A DNA stretch of 27,457 nucleotides from RGIG3102 sp964507095. GTDB lineage: Bacteria; Bacillota; Clostridia; Oscillospirales; Ruminococcaceae. Positions 1 through 7,769 of the stretch are shown here, piece by piece; positions within the stretch are counted from its first letter, which is position 1; each line of letters begins with the position of its first letter. The notes below the pieces were generated by a model. It had not been told where the DNA came from and searched no databases. It saw only the letters and a list, made by a program, of their open reading frames with translations. The translations under genes and the position numbers were made by a program. The stretch lies in NCBI GenBank assembly GCA_964507095.1, contig CAZDOS010000022.1:1-27457 (forward strand). Direction: 5' to 3'.

Positions 1-1449
1 GCGGGGAAGCTCATTGTTTTCTTGCTGCTGACATCGTATACAACATGGTATGCAGCTAAAAAGATGAGTGATACCGGCTTGCCGGGAGACATGGGAGCCC
101 AAGAAGCTGACGCTTCAAAAGAGGAAAGAAAGAGATTTAAGAAAGAAACGGCGAGAAAACGTAAAAGAATAATGATGTTTGGGCTGATAGTCAATATCGG
201 TCTGTTGGTTTTCTTTAAGATCGCCAAATACTACTCAAAAGGTTTCTCATATATCGTTAATGCATTATCCGGCGCAAAGGTCGGCGATGCTTTTCAGATC
301 ATACTTCCGTTGGGAATATCCTACTATACATTTTCCACAGTCGGGTATCTGCTTGATGTATATTGGAAGAGATATGACTATGAGCCCGGTTTTATTAGAT
401 TCCTGACTTTTTCAGTCTATTATCCGCATATTCTGCAGGGGCCGATCTCAAGATACAATAAGCTCGGTCAAGAGTTGAAAAAACCAGAATTAAGGATCAG
501 GTGGGACAACATAATAATAGGGCTTGAGAGCATACTTTTGGGTTGTTTCAAAAAGCTGGTCATAGCGGACAGAGCGGCTATATTTGTTTCTGCGACGCTG
601 AATAAAAGCAATCTAGGAGGAATGATATATGTTATCGCAATGATACTGGATGCTGTTCAGATATATGCGGATTTTTCGGGATATATGGATATCGTTCGCG
701 GTATTTCAAGAATATATGATGTAGAGCTGGAGCCTAATTTCGATCATCCGTTTCTTTCAAGGAGTGTTCCGGAATTCTGGCGAAGGTGGCATATGTCTTT
801 GGGGAGCTGGTTCAGGGATTACGTCTACTATCCTGTTTCGCTGTCAAAGCCGGCCAAGAAATTGAGCAGAAGAGCGTTGAAGACCGATTCTGCAAGGGCA
901 AAAAGGTTTCTGGCTATAGTCATACCCGTGTATGTTACATGGATATTGACGGGGCTATGGCATGGCACGGGGAAAGGATATATCGCCTGGGGAGTATATT
1001 ACGGCACGCTCATTTGTTTCTCTACTGTCTTTAGTGAGGATATACAAAACCGGCAGAGGAAAATGGGCATCAGGACTGAAACGATTCCATACAGATTATT
1101 CCAGACCGTCAAGATCTTTGTCATTTTTATGGGCGGAAGGTTTCTTGGAAGAAGAATGGGCATAAATCACAGGATCGAAATAGTGAGACGGATCCTGTTC
1201 AATTTCTGGGACATGTCCGTGTTCGATCACGGACTGAACATGGCAAACTTCATGATTATACTTTTCGGCATCCTCATACTTGTGCGGATCGCTGTTATCG
1301 AAACAAAGGAAGATGTATTTACATGGTTCAATAAGAAGAACTATATCTTCTGCGCCGCAGTGCTATACATTCTGATCTTTTCTGTATTCCTTCTTGGAAT
1401 ATATGGAGAAGCCTACAGCACGGTGAATTTCATGTACCGGCAGTTTTAA
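1..1449 (+). CDS. MBOAT-family membrane O-acyltransferase (DltB/AlgI-like), 5' truncated
   Basis: The reading frame is open to the left edge, so the true start lies outside the window; 482 residues are visible, and MBOAT proteins usually carry a further hydrophobic N-terminus. MBOAT enzymes are polytopic membrane proteins that move an acyl group from a carrier to an extracytoplasmic polymer. Family landmarks are visible in order: ILPLGISYYTFS, then YPHILQGPISRYN, then PEFWRRWHMSLG with His264, then the LTGLWHG motif with the presumed catalytic His321 (numbered from the first visible codon). Many hydrophobic helices separate them. The AMP ligase follows directly after the stop codon and an acyl carrier protein comes next, which fits a DltB-like partner of a D-alanyl or other acyl transfer pathway. 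AlgI-type acetylation is the alternative. Family assignment is secure; the acyl group and acceptor are inferred. Confidence 0.93.
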   Translation, partial: AGKLIVFLLLTSYTTWYAAKKMSDTGLPGDMGAQEADASKEERKRFKKETARKRKRIMMFGLIVNIGLLVFFKIAKYYSKGFSYIVNALSGAKVGDAFQIILPLGISYYTFSTVGYLLDVYWKRYDYEPGFIRFLTFSVYYPHILQGPISRYNKLGQELKKPELRIRWDNIIIGLESILLGCFKKLVIADRAAIFVSATLNKSNLGGMIYVIAMILDAVQIYADFSGYMDIVRGISRIYDVELEPNFDHPFLSRSVPEFWRRWHMSLGSWFRDYVYYPVSLSKPAKKLSRRALKTDSARAKRFLAIVIPVYVTWILTGLWHGTGKGYIAWGVYYGTLICFSTVFSEDIQNRQRKMGIRTETIPYRLFQTVKIFVIFMGGRFLGRRMGINHRIEIVRRILFNFWDMSVFDHGLNMANFMIILFGILILVRIAVIETKEDVFTWFNKKNYIFCAAVLYILIFSVFLLGIYGEAYSTVNFMYRQF

Positions 1450-1467
1450 TTGGAAAGAGAAATGAAA

Positions 1468-2877
1468 ATGAGATACTTTTACGAGATAGAGCCTTCACCA
1501 AAACCGGCCTTTATCTCTTCTGAGAATGAGATGTTGACCTATGCCGACATCCATTCCGAAATCAAAAGGATCAGACCGCTCGTTAAGACCAGAAAGCTGG
1601 CTTTCTGTCTGTGCGAGAACAGCCCCTCCGGCATAGTGTCGTACCTTATCTGTCTGAACTGCGGAATAGTCCCGCTTCTGTTTGACAAGAGGATCGAAGA
1701 CGGTCTTCTCGAACGGTTGATAAACAGATACGATCCGGCCTATGTTTTCACTCCGCGGGACATGTCTTCAAAGTTCCCGGAGTGGGATCTCGTACGGGAT
1801 ATATATGGCTATGCATTACTCGAGAGCAGGACATCTTCAGAGTACATCCTGCATGATGACCTTGCGCTACTGCTGACAACATCAGGGTCGACCGGAAGTC
1901 CTAAACTGGTCAGACAGAGCTATACAAATATACAGTCAAACGCTGAAGCGATAGTTTCTTATCTGGGGATCACCGAAGAGGAAAGGCCTGTTACTACCTT
2001 GCCAATGAACTACACTTATGGTCTTTCGATCATAAACAGCCATATCCTTGCCGGGGCGACAATATATACGACTGACAGACCGATTAATTTCAAGGCGTTT
2101 TGGGATTTTGTACGCGCAAACGGGATCACATCGTTCGGTGGAGTACCTTTCACCTACCTTATGCTGAAGAAGATAAAGTTTCAAAAGATGGACTTACCCA
2201 GTCTAAGGTACATAACGCAGGCAGGAGGAAAACTCGACCCGGAGCTGCAGGACGAATTTGCGCAGTGGGCAGAGAAGAACGGAAAGGAGTTCGTTGTCAT
2301 GTACGGTCAGACCGAAGCTACTGCCAGGATGGGTTATCTTCCGCGGGAAATGTGTTCCAAGAAAAAGGGGAGCATGGGTATAGCGATCCCCGGCGGACAG
2401 TTCACTCTTATTGATGAGAATGACAAAGAGATAAGGGTTCCTGAAGTGGTTGGTGAGCTGATATATACCGGACCGAATGTGACGATGGGCTATGCTGAGT
2501 CAGTTGAGGATCTGGCTAAAGGCGATGAGAGAAACGGTGTCCTCGCCACCGGCGATATGGCCAAAATGGATGAGGACGGCTACTACTATATCGTCGGCAG
2601 GAAAAAGAGATTCCTGAAGATCTTCGGAAACAGAGTGAATCTGGATGAAATCGACAGGCTGATAGTCAGCAGGTTCGGTGATCTGGATTGCGCTTCGACC
2701 GGGACCGATGACCATATGGCAGTCTTCATTACAAAGGAGAGTGCGGCAGGTGACGTAAAGGCCTGGTTATCATCCGTCACTCACTTGAGCGAGAGTGCCT
2801 TTAAAGTGATATATATACCGGAGATACCGAGAAACGAGTCGGGAAAAGTGCTGTATGCAGATTTGAAGGCAGAATAG
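1468..2877 (+). CDS. AMP-forming acyl/D-alanine ligase-like adenylating enzyme (DltA-like)
   Basis: A 469-residue member of the ANL adenylating superfamily, which activates a carboxylic acid with ATP and loads it on a carrier-protein phosphopantetheine. Visible motifs: P-loop TTSGSTGSPK (residues 137-146), the YGQTEAT aromatic/acid motif, the TGD motif followed by a hinge region containing GRKKRFLKIFGNRVN, and the catalytic lysine Lys460 in NESGKVLY near the C-terminus. Length is close to DltA (about 500). The start at 1468 was chosen because GGAAAGAG (1452-1459) lies 8 bases upstream; in-frame TTG 1450 and ATG 1462 are poorer choices. It sits between an MBOAT gene and an acyl carrier protein, so it probably charges that carrier. 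The YGQTEATAR form resembles ligases in exopolysaccharide clusters as much as classical DltA, so the substrate (D-alanine or another acid) is unresolved. Confidence 0.88.
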   Translation: MRYFYEIEPSPKPAFISSENEMLTYADIHSEIKRIRPLVKTRKLAFCLCENSPSGIVSYLICLNCGIVPLLFDKRIEDGLLERLINRYDPAYVFTPRDMSSKFPEWDLVRDIYGYALLESRTSSEYILHDDLALLLTTSGSTGSPKLVRQSYTNIQSNAEAIVSYLGITEEERPVTTLPMNYTYGLSIINSHILAGATIYTTDRPINFKAFWDFVRANGITSFGGVPFTYLMLKKIKFQKMDLPSLRYITQAGGKLDPELQDEFAQWAEKNGKEFVVMYGQTEATARMGYLPREMCSKKKGSMGIAIPGGQFTLIDENDKEIRVPEVVGELIYTGPNVTMGYAESVEDLAKGDERNGVLATGDMAKMDEDGYYYIVGRKKRFLKIFGNRVNLDEIDRLIVSRFGDLDCASTGTDDHMAVFITKESAAGDVKAWLSSVTHLSESAFKVIYIPEIPRNESGKVLYADLKAE

Positions 2878-2890
2878 AGGAGGTCACATA

Positions 2891-3115
2891 ATGGAAAGAA
2901 TAATTGAGATACTCAGTGAAATCAAGTCCGGTGTCGATTTTGCTTCGGCGGAAAGACTTGTGACGGACAAGATACTGGACTCGATTGACATTACATCGCT
3001 GATTGCCCGGATAGAAAACGAGTTCGATATTGAAATCGGGATGGAATATATGGAAAACGCTTATTTTGATTCGGCGGATTCGATCTGGAAAATGATCCAG
3101 GAGATAATGGACTGA
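2891..3115 (+). CDS. Acyl carrier protein (DltC-like)
   Basis: A 74-residue acidic protein of the size and four-helix pattern of acyl/peptidyl carrier proteins. The phosphopantetheine attachment site is Ser31 in ILDSIDITSLI, followed by the carrier-protein helix II/III segment containing FDIEIG. A strong AGGAGGT site (2878-2884) lies 6 bases before the ATG and overlaps the end of the ligase gene, so the two are co-translated in one operon. The position after an AMP ligase and an MBOAT acyltransferase makes it the probable thioester carrier of this module, like DltC. Too short to decide between D-alanyl carrier protein and general ACP by sequence alone, but a fatty-acid ACP would normally sit among fab genes. 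Confidence 0.9.
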   Translation: MERIIEILSEIKSGVDFASAERLVTDKILDSIDITSLIARIENEFDIEIGMEYMENAYFDSADSIWKMIQEIMD

Positions 3116-3164
3116 TTCCTGACCGCCGGGATGAGGAATGTCGCCTTTTAACTTGATATTATAA

Positions 3165-3220
3165 AAATGCTGTTTGACTGAACCGTGTCCCGGCTCGTTC
3201 AAACAGCATTTGTTTATTTT
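3165..3220. terminator. Bidirectional intrinsic terminator between convergent genes
   Basis: A perfect 13-bp stem, left arm 3165-3177 (AAATGCTGTTTGA) and right arm 3199-3211, encloses a 21-nt loop. T-rich sequence follows on the plus side (TGTTTATTTT) and an A-rich run precedes it, giving a T tract for the minus strand. It separates the acyl-transfer operon from the convergent CoA-disulfide reductase. Confidence 0.85.
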
Positions 3221-3321
3221 ACATCCGACAACAGATAAATGAAACGGTCGTCCAGGAGGGAATCCTTTTCAACGAATGGTCATTTCGCTTGCATCCGGAC
3301 GTTTATTGAAGGACCGTGTTT

Positions 3322-5007
3322 TCAGAATTTGAAAAACTCAAAATCCTTAATGGCCTTCAGTTCTTCCTCTGTCTGTTTCCTGTCAAGCTCTCTTGTTGAA
3401 TACCACATCCAGCTTCCGAATATGTTGTGGCACCTGAAGCCGAGGTTGCTGAGGAGCCTTTCGGCAACATATGCCCTCAGTCCGCTCTGGCAGTGGATGT
3501 AAATCTCCTTGTCCTTGTCCAGCTCGTTGTAGCGTTCTCTCAGCTCGTGAAGAGGGATGTTGATGAATCCCGGAACCATGCCTCTTTCGCATTCGCCCGG
3601 ATTTCTGACGTCGAGCTTGATTACTTCATCGCCCATTTCGGCAACTTCATCGAATGTTGCTATCCTGCTTTCACCGAGGACAACATTCTCGCCGACATAT
3701 CCTGCCATGTTGATCGGATCCTTTGCGGATGAGAACGGAGGAGCGTATGCGAGATCCAGTTCGTGAAGATCGAATACGGTCATTCCCGCCTGGATGGCTA
3801 CTGCGAGGATATCGATCCTCTTGTCCACTCCGTCGTAACCTACTATCTGTCCGCCCAGCACCTTTCCGGCCTTGTCGTAGATCAGCTTGACGCTCATCAT
3901 CTTCGAACCCGGATAGTAGCTTGCATGGCTGGCTGACGCCGAGAATGACTTGTAATAGTCGATCCCAAGCCTCTTGCAGTCCTTTTCGTTAAGGCCGGTC
4001 GAAGCAACGGTCATATCGAATACCTTTGCTATCGATGAGCCCAGACTTCCTCTGTAAGGAGTCTTTCTGCCCATTATATTGTCCGCAACGAGTCTTGCCT
4101 GCTTGTTTGCAGGACATGCCATAGGAATGATGGTGTCTTCTCTTGAAACGAAGTGCTTGACTCCGATCGCGTCACCGACTGCCCATATGCCTTCCTTGTT
4201 GGTATGAAGGTATTCATCGACTATTATCTGTCCGCGGTTTCCGAGTTCTATGCCGCTTCCCTTCAGAAAATCAGTCGCAGGTCTGACGCCGATCGACAGG
4301 ATGACCATGTCTGCGGGAACAAAACCATTGTCCAGGAGCTTGACGCCCTTTTCGGTGATCTCACCGGCAAACTGTCCGAGGGCCAGCTTGACGCCTTTGC
4401 TTCTTACATGCACATGAATGCCGTGAGCCATGTCCTCATCGAGGTTTGGCATAAGATGGGTGTCTGCTTCGATGATGGTGACATCAATACCGGCTTCCCT
4501 GAGATTTTCTGCCACTTCAACTCCGATGAAACCTCCGCCGATGACCCGGGCGGTCTTTGGTTCTCTCAGAAGTATGTGGTCCCTTATGGCATATGTGTCA
4601 TCAACGTTCCTGAGGGTGAAGACAGGCATCAATTCACTGATCTCCATTCTCGGAATGACCGGCACGGCACCGGGAGAGAGGACCAGTTCGTCATATTCGA
4701 GCTCGTATTCTTCACCTGTCCTGTGATCCTTGACCGTGACCTTCTTATCATCAGGATCCACCTTGACGGCTTCGCTGAATGTCCTCACATCCACGTTGAA
4801 CCTTGCCTTGAAGCTCTGAGGCGTCTGAACGAGGAGCTTTGATTTCTCGGCGATAACGCCACTCAGATAATATGGAAGACCGCAGTTCGCAAATGAGATG
4901 TATTCGCCCTTTTCGAGCATTATGATCTCCGCTTTTTCGTCCAGTCTTCTTAAACGAGCTGCTGCTCCGGCACCGCCGGCAACACCTCCGACTATTACGT
5001 AACGCAT
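3322..5007 (-). CDS. cdr: CoA-disulfide reductase with C-terminal rhodanese domain
   Basis: A 561-residue FAD-dependent pyridine nucleotide-disulfide oxidoreductase. It reduces CoA disulfide or CoA persulfide with NAD(P)H, supporting thiol redox balance in the cytoplasm of anaerobes and low-glutathione bacteria. Visible parts: FAD-binding VGGVAGG (residues 6-12), the single redox cysteine Cys42 in SFANCGLPYY typical of this class, a second nucleotide fold at about 154-168 (VIGGGFIGVEVAE), the FAD-contacting AVGDA motif, the dimerisation domain, and a rhodanese domain (about 455-545) with Cys506 in IHCQSGLRAY. GGAGG lies 6 bases before the ATG (plus-strand 5014-5018). The fused rhodanese suggests CoA persulfide/polysulfide reductase activity rather than CoA disulfide alone. 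It is transcribed opposite to the flanking surface-glycan genes and is probably its own transcription unit. Confidence 0.92.
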   Translation of the reverse strand: MRYVIVGGVAGGAGAAARLRRLDEKAEIIMLEKGEYISFANCGLPYYLSGVIAEKSKLLVQTPQSFKARFNVDVRTFSEAVKVDPDDKKVTVKDHRTGEEYELEYDELVLSPGAVPVIPRMEISELMPVFTLRNVDDTYAIRDHILLREPKTARVIGGGFIGVEVAENLREAGIDVTIIEADTHLMPNLDEDMAHGIHVHVRSKGVKLALGQFAGEITEKGVKLLDNGFVPADMVILSIGVRPATDFLKGSGIELGNRGQIIVDEYLHTNKEGIWAVGDAIGVKHFVSREDTIIPMACPANKQARLVADNIMGRKTPYRGSLGSSIAKVFDMTVASTGLNEKDCKRLGIDYYKSFSASASHASYYPGSKMMSVKLIYDKAGKVLGGQIVGYDGVDKRIDILAVAIQAGMTVFDLHELDLAYAPPFSSAKDPINMAGYVGENVVLGESRIATFDEVAEMGDEVIKLDVRNPGECERGMVPGFINIPLHELRERYNELDKDKEIYIHCQSGLRAYVAERLLSNLGFRCHNIFGSWMWYSTRELDRKQTEEELKAIKDFEFFKF

Positions 5008-5036
5008 TGTAAACCTCCGCTTGTTTTCTTGCTTTC

Positions 5037-5065
5037 ATTATATATCCCCGCACCTGAAATGGCAA
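5037..5065 (-). promoter_or_regulatory. Promoter of the CoA-disulfide reductase gene
   Basis: On the minus strand TTGCCA (5065-5060) and a perfect TATAAT (5042-5037) are spaced by 17 bases, a near-consensus sigma-A promoter. The predicted start lies about 25 bases before the start codon. Confidence 0.8.
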
Positions 5066-5073
5066 TGTGAACA

Positions 5074-5083
5074 GAGGCGCCTC
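5074..5083. promoter_or_regulatory. Perfect palindrome midway between divergent promoters, possible operator
   Basis: GAGGCGCCTC is a perfect 10-bp palindrome. Its centre (between 5078 and 5079) coincides with the midpoint between the outer edges of the two divergent -35 boxes (5065 and 5092). Such placement suits a shared dimeric regulator, but no regulator is identified. Confidence 0.45.
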
Positions 5084-5091
5084 GGGTAATC

Positions 5092-5121
5092 TTGACTGCA
5101 AAACACGGCAGAATATATAAT
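5092..5121 (+). promoter_or_regulatory. Promoter of the LicD-to-glycosyltransferase surface cluster
   Basis: TTGACT (5092-5097) and TATAAT (5116-5121) with an 18-base spacer form a strong sigma-A-type promoter. The resulting leader before the licD-family start at 5277 would be about 150 bases. Confidence 0.78.
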
Positions 5122-5276
5122 TATATGAATAGTTTCCATAGTCATTACAACAGAGAAAAGCCGGCGGACAGCCTCATTGGAGATCCCGGCGGGAAGCATT
5201 GGATCATGACGGACGACGAGAGCATCCATTCTGAAATGGGAGCTCATTGAAAAGAGTAGAAACGCGGGGAGTAACA

Positions 5277-6107
5277 GTGGCACAGCTGACCATCAATGAT
5301 ATTCACAGGGAAGATCTAAGACTTCTGGATGAGTTCCTGAAGATATGCGACAGGCACGGCCTGAAATATTACATAATCGGTGGAACTTTCCTTGGCGCGG
5401 TGCGCCACAAGGGTTTCATTCCATGGGACGATGACATGGACATAGCCATGATGCGACCGGATTTTGAGAAGTTTGTGGAGGTCGCCAACGATGAGTTACC
5501 GGAAGGACTGAAACTGCTTACCTTCAGGAACACTCCGGACTACAGGTATTATCTTCCGCATCTGGCGGACCTGAATATTGAGATCGTGGAGAAAAGAAAC
5601 GAGGCCTCCGGTAAGACTATTAATCTCTTCATTGACATTTTTCCCATCGACGGAACTCCGGACAACGGATTGCTCAGAAGGCTGTATTATGCAAGGGTCC
5701 TGTTCAACAGGCTGCTGTACAGCTGGTACTATATAGACGAGATAGACACCCAGAGAAAGAGAAAGGGGTATGAGAAGATCCTGATTTTTCTGGGCAAGAT
5801 ACTTCCGACCAAGAAGATGATAGACCCGGTCAGGGTCCTGGAAAGGATCGACCGAATGCTGAAGAGGAATCCTCCGGACAGGCGTAAGAACATCGGCACC
5901 ATAATGGGAGCATATCGTATTAGAGAGATCGTTCCGGCGGAATATTTCGGCGAGGGACGGCAATATCCGTTCGAGGGATATTTGCTTACAGGGCCATCCA
6001 TGTACGATGAATATCTGACGCACATGTACGGTGACTACATGACGCCGCCCAAGGACATACACGCCTCCCAGCACCTGGTCCTGAAGGAAGAGGAGAAAAA
6101 TGACTGA
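5277..6107 (+). CDS. LicD-family phosphotransferase (surface glycan phospho-substituent transfer)
   Basis: A 276-residue LicD/fukutin-type nucleotidyltransferase-fold protein. Members transfer phosphocholine, ribitol-phosphate or glycerol-phosphate from a CDP-activated donor to a glycan. The signature is visible near the N-terminus: YYIIGGTFLGAVRHKGF followed by WDDDMDI (residues 50-56) with the metal-binding acidic residues. The GTG start at 5277 was chosen because GGGGAG (5266-5271) lies 5 bases upstream and the resulting N-terminus matches the usual LicD length; TTG 5247 has no good ribosome site. Its end overlaps the next gene by 8 bases. A TagD-like enzyme that makes CDP-glycerol lies two genes downstream, so glycerol-phosphate is a plausible donor group; phosphocholine is the alternative, although no choline kinase or licC homologue is visible here. 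Confidence 0.88.
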   Translation: MAQLTINDIHREDLRLLDEFLKICDRHGLKYYIIGGTFLGAVRHKGFIPWDDDMDIAMMRPDFEKFVEVANDELPEGLKLLTFRNTPDYRYYLPHLADLNIEIVEKRNEASGKTINLFIDIFPIDGTPDNGLLRRLYYARVLFNRLLYSWYYIDEIDTQRKRKGYEKILIFLGKILPTKKMIDPVRVLERIDRMLKRNPPDRRKNIGTIMGAYRIREIVPAEYFGEGRQYPFEGYLLTGPSMYDEYLTHMYGDYMTPPKDIHASQHLVLKEEEKND

Positions 6108-7095
6108 ACAATACAAGATAGACTTTGTAATCCCTTGGGTGGACGGTTCGGACCCTGCCTGGCTTCGGGAAAAGAAAAAGTACATGCCGGCCTCCGACAC
6201 GGATTCCAGCATTGCAAGATACAGGGACTGGGACATACTGAAATACTGGTTCCGAGGAATTGAAAAGAATGCTCCGTGGGTGAACAGGATATATTTCATC
6301 ACATGGGGACATCTGCCGTCCTGGCTGAACACGGATCACCCCAAGCTAAAGATAATCAGACACGAGGATTACATCCCAAAGGAATACTTGCCGACTTTCA
6401 GTTCGCATACCATTGAACTGAACCTTCACAGGATAGAGGGCCTCAGTGAGCATTTCGTGTATTTTAACGATGACATGTATCTAATTAATCCCGTGACCAA
6501 GGATCACTTCTTTCACAAAGGACTTCCAAGGGGAATAGCGGTGTTCAATCCGCCTACAGCTCCCAACGACACAATGCAGGCCATATTAAGCAATGACATA
6601 AGGCTCATTAATAGACATTTTGACAAGAATGCTCTGGTGAAAAAGAACCTTAAGATGTTTCTGAACCCTGCGTACGGAAAATACAACATACGTACTTTAC
6701 TTTGTCTTCCGTGGACTAAGTTGGTTGGATTCTTCAATCATCACACAGCTACACGGTTTCTGAAAAGCGTTTTTGAAGAGGTATGGGAAAGAGAGTACGA
6801 CACATTGAACGATACCTCCAGAAACAAGTTCAGAAGCCGGGCAGATGTGAATCAGTATGTTTTCCTTTACTGGCAGTACTGTACGGGTAAATTTGTGCCT
6901 TCAAAAAATCCCGGAAAATCTGTCAGAATCATGGATGATATCGATAAAGCCTGTGAAATGATTAGAAGCAAAAAAATAAAATGCCTGTGTCTCAATGACT
7001 CTGTGACGGGTGAGGATATGTTTGATATCGCTAGAGTAAAAATCGCACAGGCTCTAGAAGAAAGATTTCCTGAGAAATCAGAGTTTGAAAAGTAA
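6100..7095 (+). CDS. Stealth-family sugar-1-phosphate transferase (capsule-type phosphotransferase)
   Basis: A 331-residue protein with the four conserved blocks of the Stealth family, which includes bacterial capsule hexose-1-phosphotransferases and animal GlcNAc-1-phosphotransferase; these transfer a sugar-phosphate from a nucleotide sugar and create phosphodiester bonds. Block 1 is IDFVIPWVDGSDPAW (residues 7-21). Block 2 runs from RDWDILKYWF to HFVYFNDDMYL (118-128) with the acidic pair Asp124-Asp125. Block 3 is near SRADVNQYVFLYWQY, and block 4 is KIKCLCLNDS near the C-terminus. The start overlaps the LicD gene by 8 bases and uses the AGGAAGAGGAG sequence inside it, so the two are translationally coupled. 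The exact sugar and acceptor cannot be read from sequence. Confidence 0.92.
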   Translation: MTEQYKIDFVIPWVDGSDPAWLREKKKYMPASDTDSSIARYRDWDILKYWFRGIEKNAPWVNRIYFITWGHLPSWLNTDHPKLKIIRHEDYIPKEYLPTFSSHTIELNLHRIEGLSEHFVYFNDDMYLINPVTKDHFFHKGLPRGIAVFNPPTAPNDTMQAILSNDIRLINRHFDKNALVKKNLKMFLNPAYGKYNIRTLLCLPWTKLVGFFNHHTATRFLKSVFEEVWEREYDTLNDTSRNKFRSRADVNQYVFLYWQYCTGKFVPSKNPGKSVRIMDDIDKACEMIRSKKIKCLCLNDSVTGEDMFDIARVKIAQALEERFPEKSEFEK

Positions 7096-7144
7096 AAATG
7101 GAATTGTCTTAAGTACGATTTATCATGAGTACGGGCACCAAAGA

Positions 7145-7176
7145 CCCTCTTGATACTTTTACGGTTTTCAAGAGGG
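7145..7176 (+). repeat. Inverted repeat in the gap between the Stealth and tagD genes
   Basis: CCCTCTTGA (7145-7153) and TCAAGAGGG (7168-7176) form a perfect 9-bp stem with a 14-nt loop. No T tract follows, so it is not a standard terminator. It lies in a 217-base gap (7096-7312) in which I find no convincing promoter; a smaller hairpin, ACACA/TGTGT, lies at 7227-7240. It may be an RNA processing, stability or attenuation element inside the operon. Confidence 0.5.
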
Positions 7177-7312
7177 GATCACTGTGGGGCAGACTGGAAG
7201 GCAGTTTTCGGTGAAGTGTTATTTATACACAACGGTGTGTGATTCGATCGAGACTGATAACAATAATCCTTTAAACAGCTGTTCCCATTTGAGGGGATAA
7301 AAGAGAAAAGAT

Positions 7313-7723
7313 ATGAAGACTATACTAACATACGGAACGTTTGACATACTCCATTATGGCCATATTCGTCTTTTGAAAAGAGCCAAGGAACTTGGAGATT
7401 ATCTTATAGTCGGTCTCTCCACTGATGAATTCAATTCCATAAAGGGCAAGAAAGCCTATTACAGCTATGAGATTAGAAAGGCTATGCTTGAGGCCATAAG
7501 ATATGTCGATAAGGTAATCCCGGAGAATGACTGGGATCAGAAGCCTGGTGACATAATCGCAAACAATGTTGATGTAGTGGTTATGGGAAGTGACTGGGCC
7601 GGAAGCGACAGGTTTGAGTGTCTCAGGGAATACTGCGATGTGGTATATCTTGACAGGACCGGTGGAATATCAACATCCATGATTAAGGTCGACCTCGAAA
7701 TCGACAAACTTGAAGACAAGTGA
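7313..7723 (+). CDS. tagD: Glycerol-3-phosphate cytidylyltransferase (TagD-like)
   Basis: A 136-residue cytidylyltransferase that makes CDP-glycerol from CTP and glycerol-3-phosphate, the activated precursor of glycerol-phosphate units in teichoic acids and related polymers. Diagnostic motifs are GTFDILHYGH near the N-terminus (His14 and His17 of the HxGH CTP-binding motif) and ISTSMIK (119-125), the family's ISTTxIK equivalent. The length matches TagD (about 130). The ribosome site is weak (AGAGAAAAG just before the ATG, with GAGGGG farther upstream). No TagB/TagF-type glycerophosphotransferase is seen in the window, so LicD upstream may use the CDP-glycerol. A related cytidylyltransferase with another alcohol-phosphate substrate is possible. 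Confidence 0.9.
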   Translation: MKTILTYGTFDILHYGHIRLLKRAKELGDYLIVGLSTDEFNSIKGKKAYYSYEIRKAMLEAIRYVDKVIPENDWDQKPGDIIANNVDVVVMGSDWAGSDRFECLREYCDVVYLDRTGGISTSMIKVDLEIDKLEDK

Positions 7724-7769
7724 TCTCAGATGATAATAAACTGAACTAATAACTGATTGGAGAGAAAAA

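Noticed and set aside
4153..4842. 229-codon plus-strand frame inside the CoA-disulfide reductase gene
   Set aside because: The minus-strand gene has complete cofactor motifs, a promoter and a ribosome site; the plus-strand frame has none.
5125..5250. Small open frame of 41 codons in the leader of the LicD gene
   Set aside because: Its ATG lies only 3 bases after the -10 box, upstream of the likely transcription start, it has no ribosome site, and the product matches nothing I know.
7096..7312. Possible riboswitch before tagD
   Set aside because: The conserved cores of common riboswitch classes that I can recall (TPP, FMN, c-di-GMP) are not present; only simple hairpins are supported.
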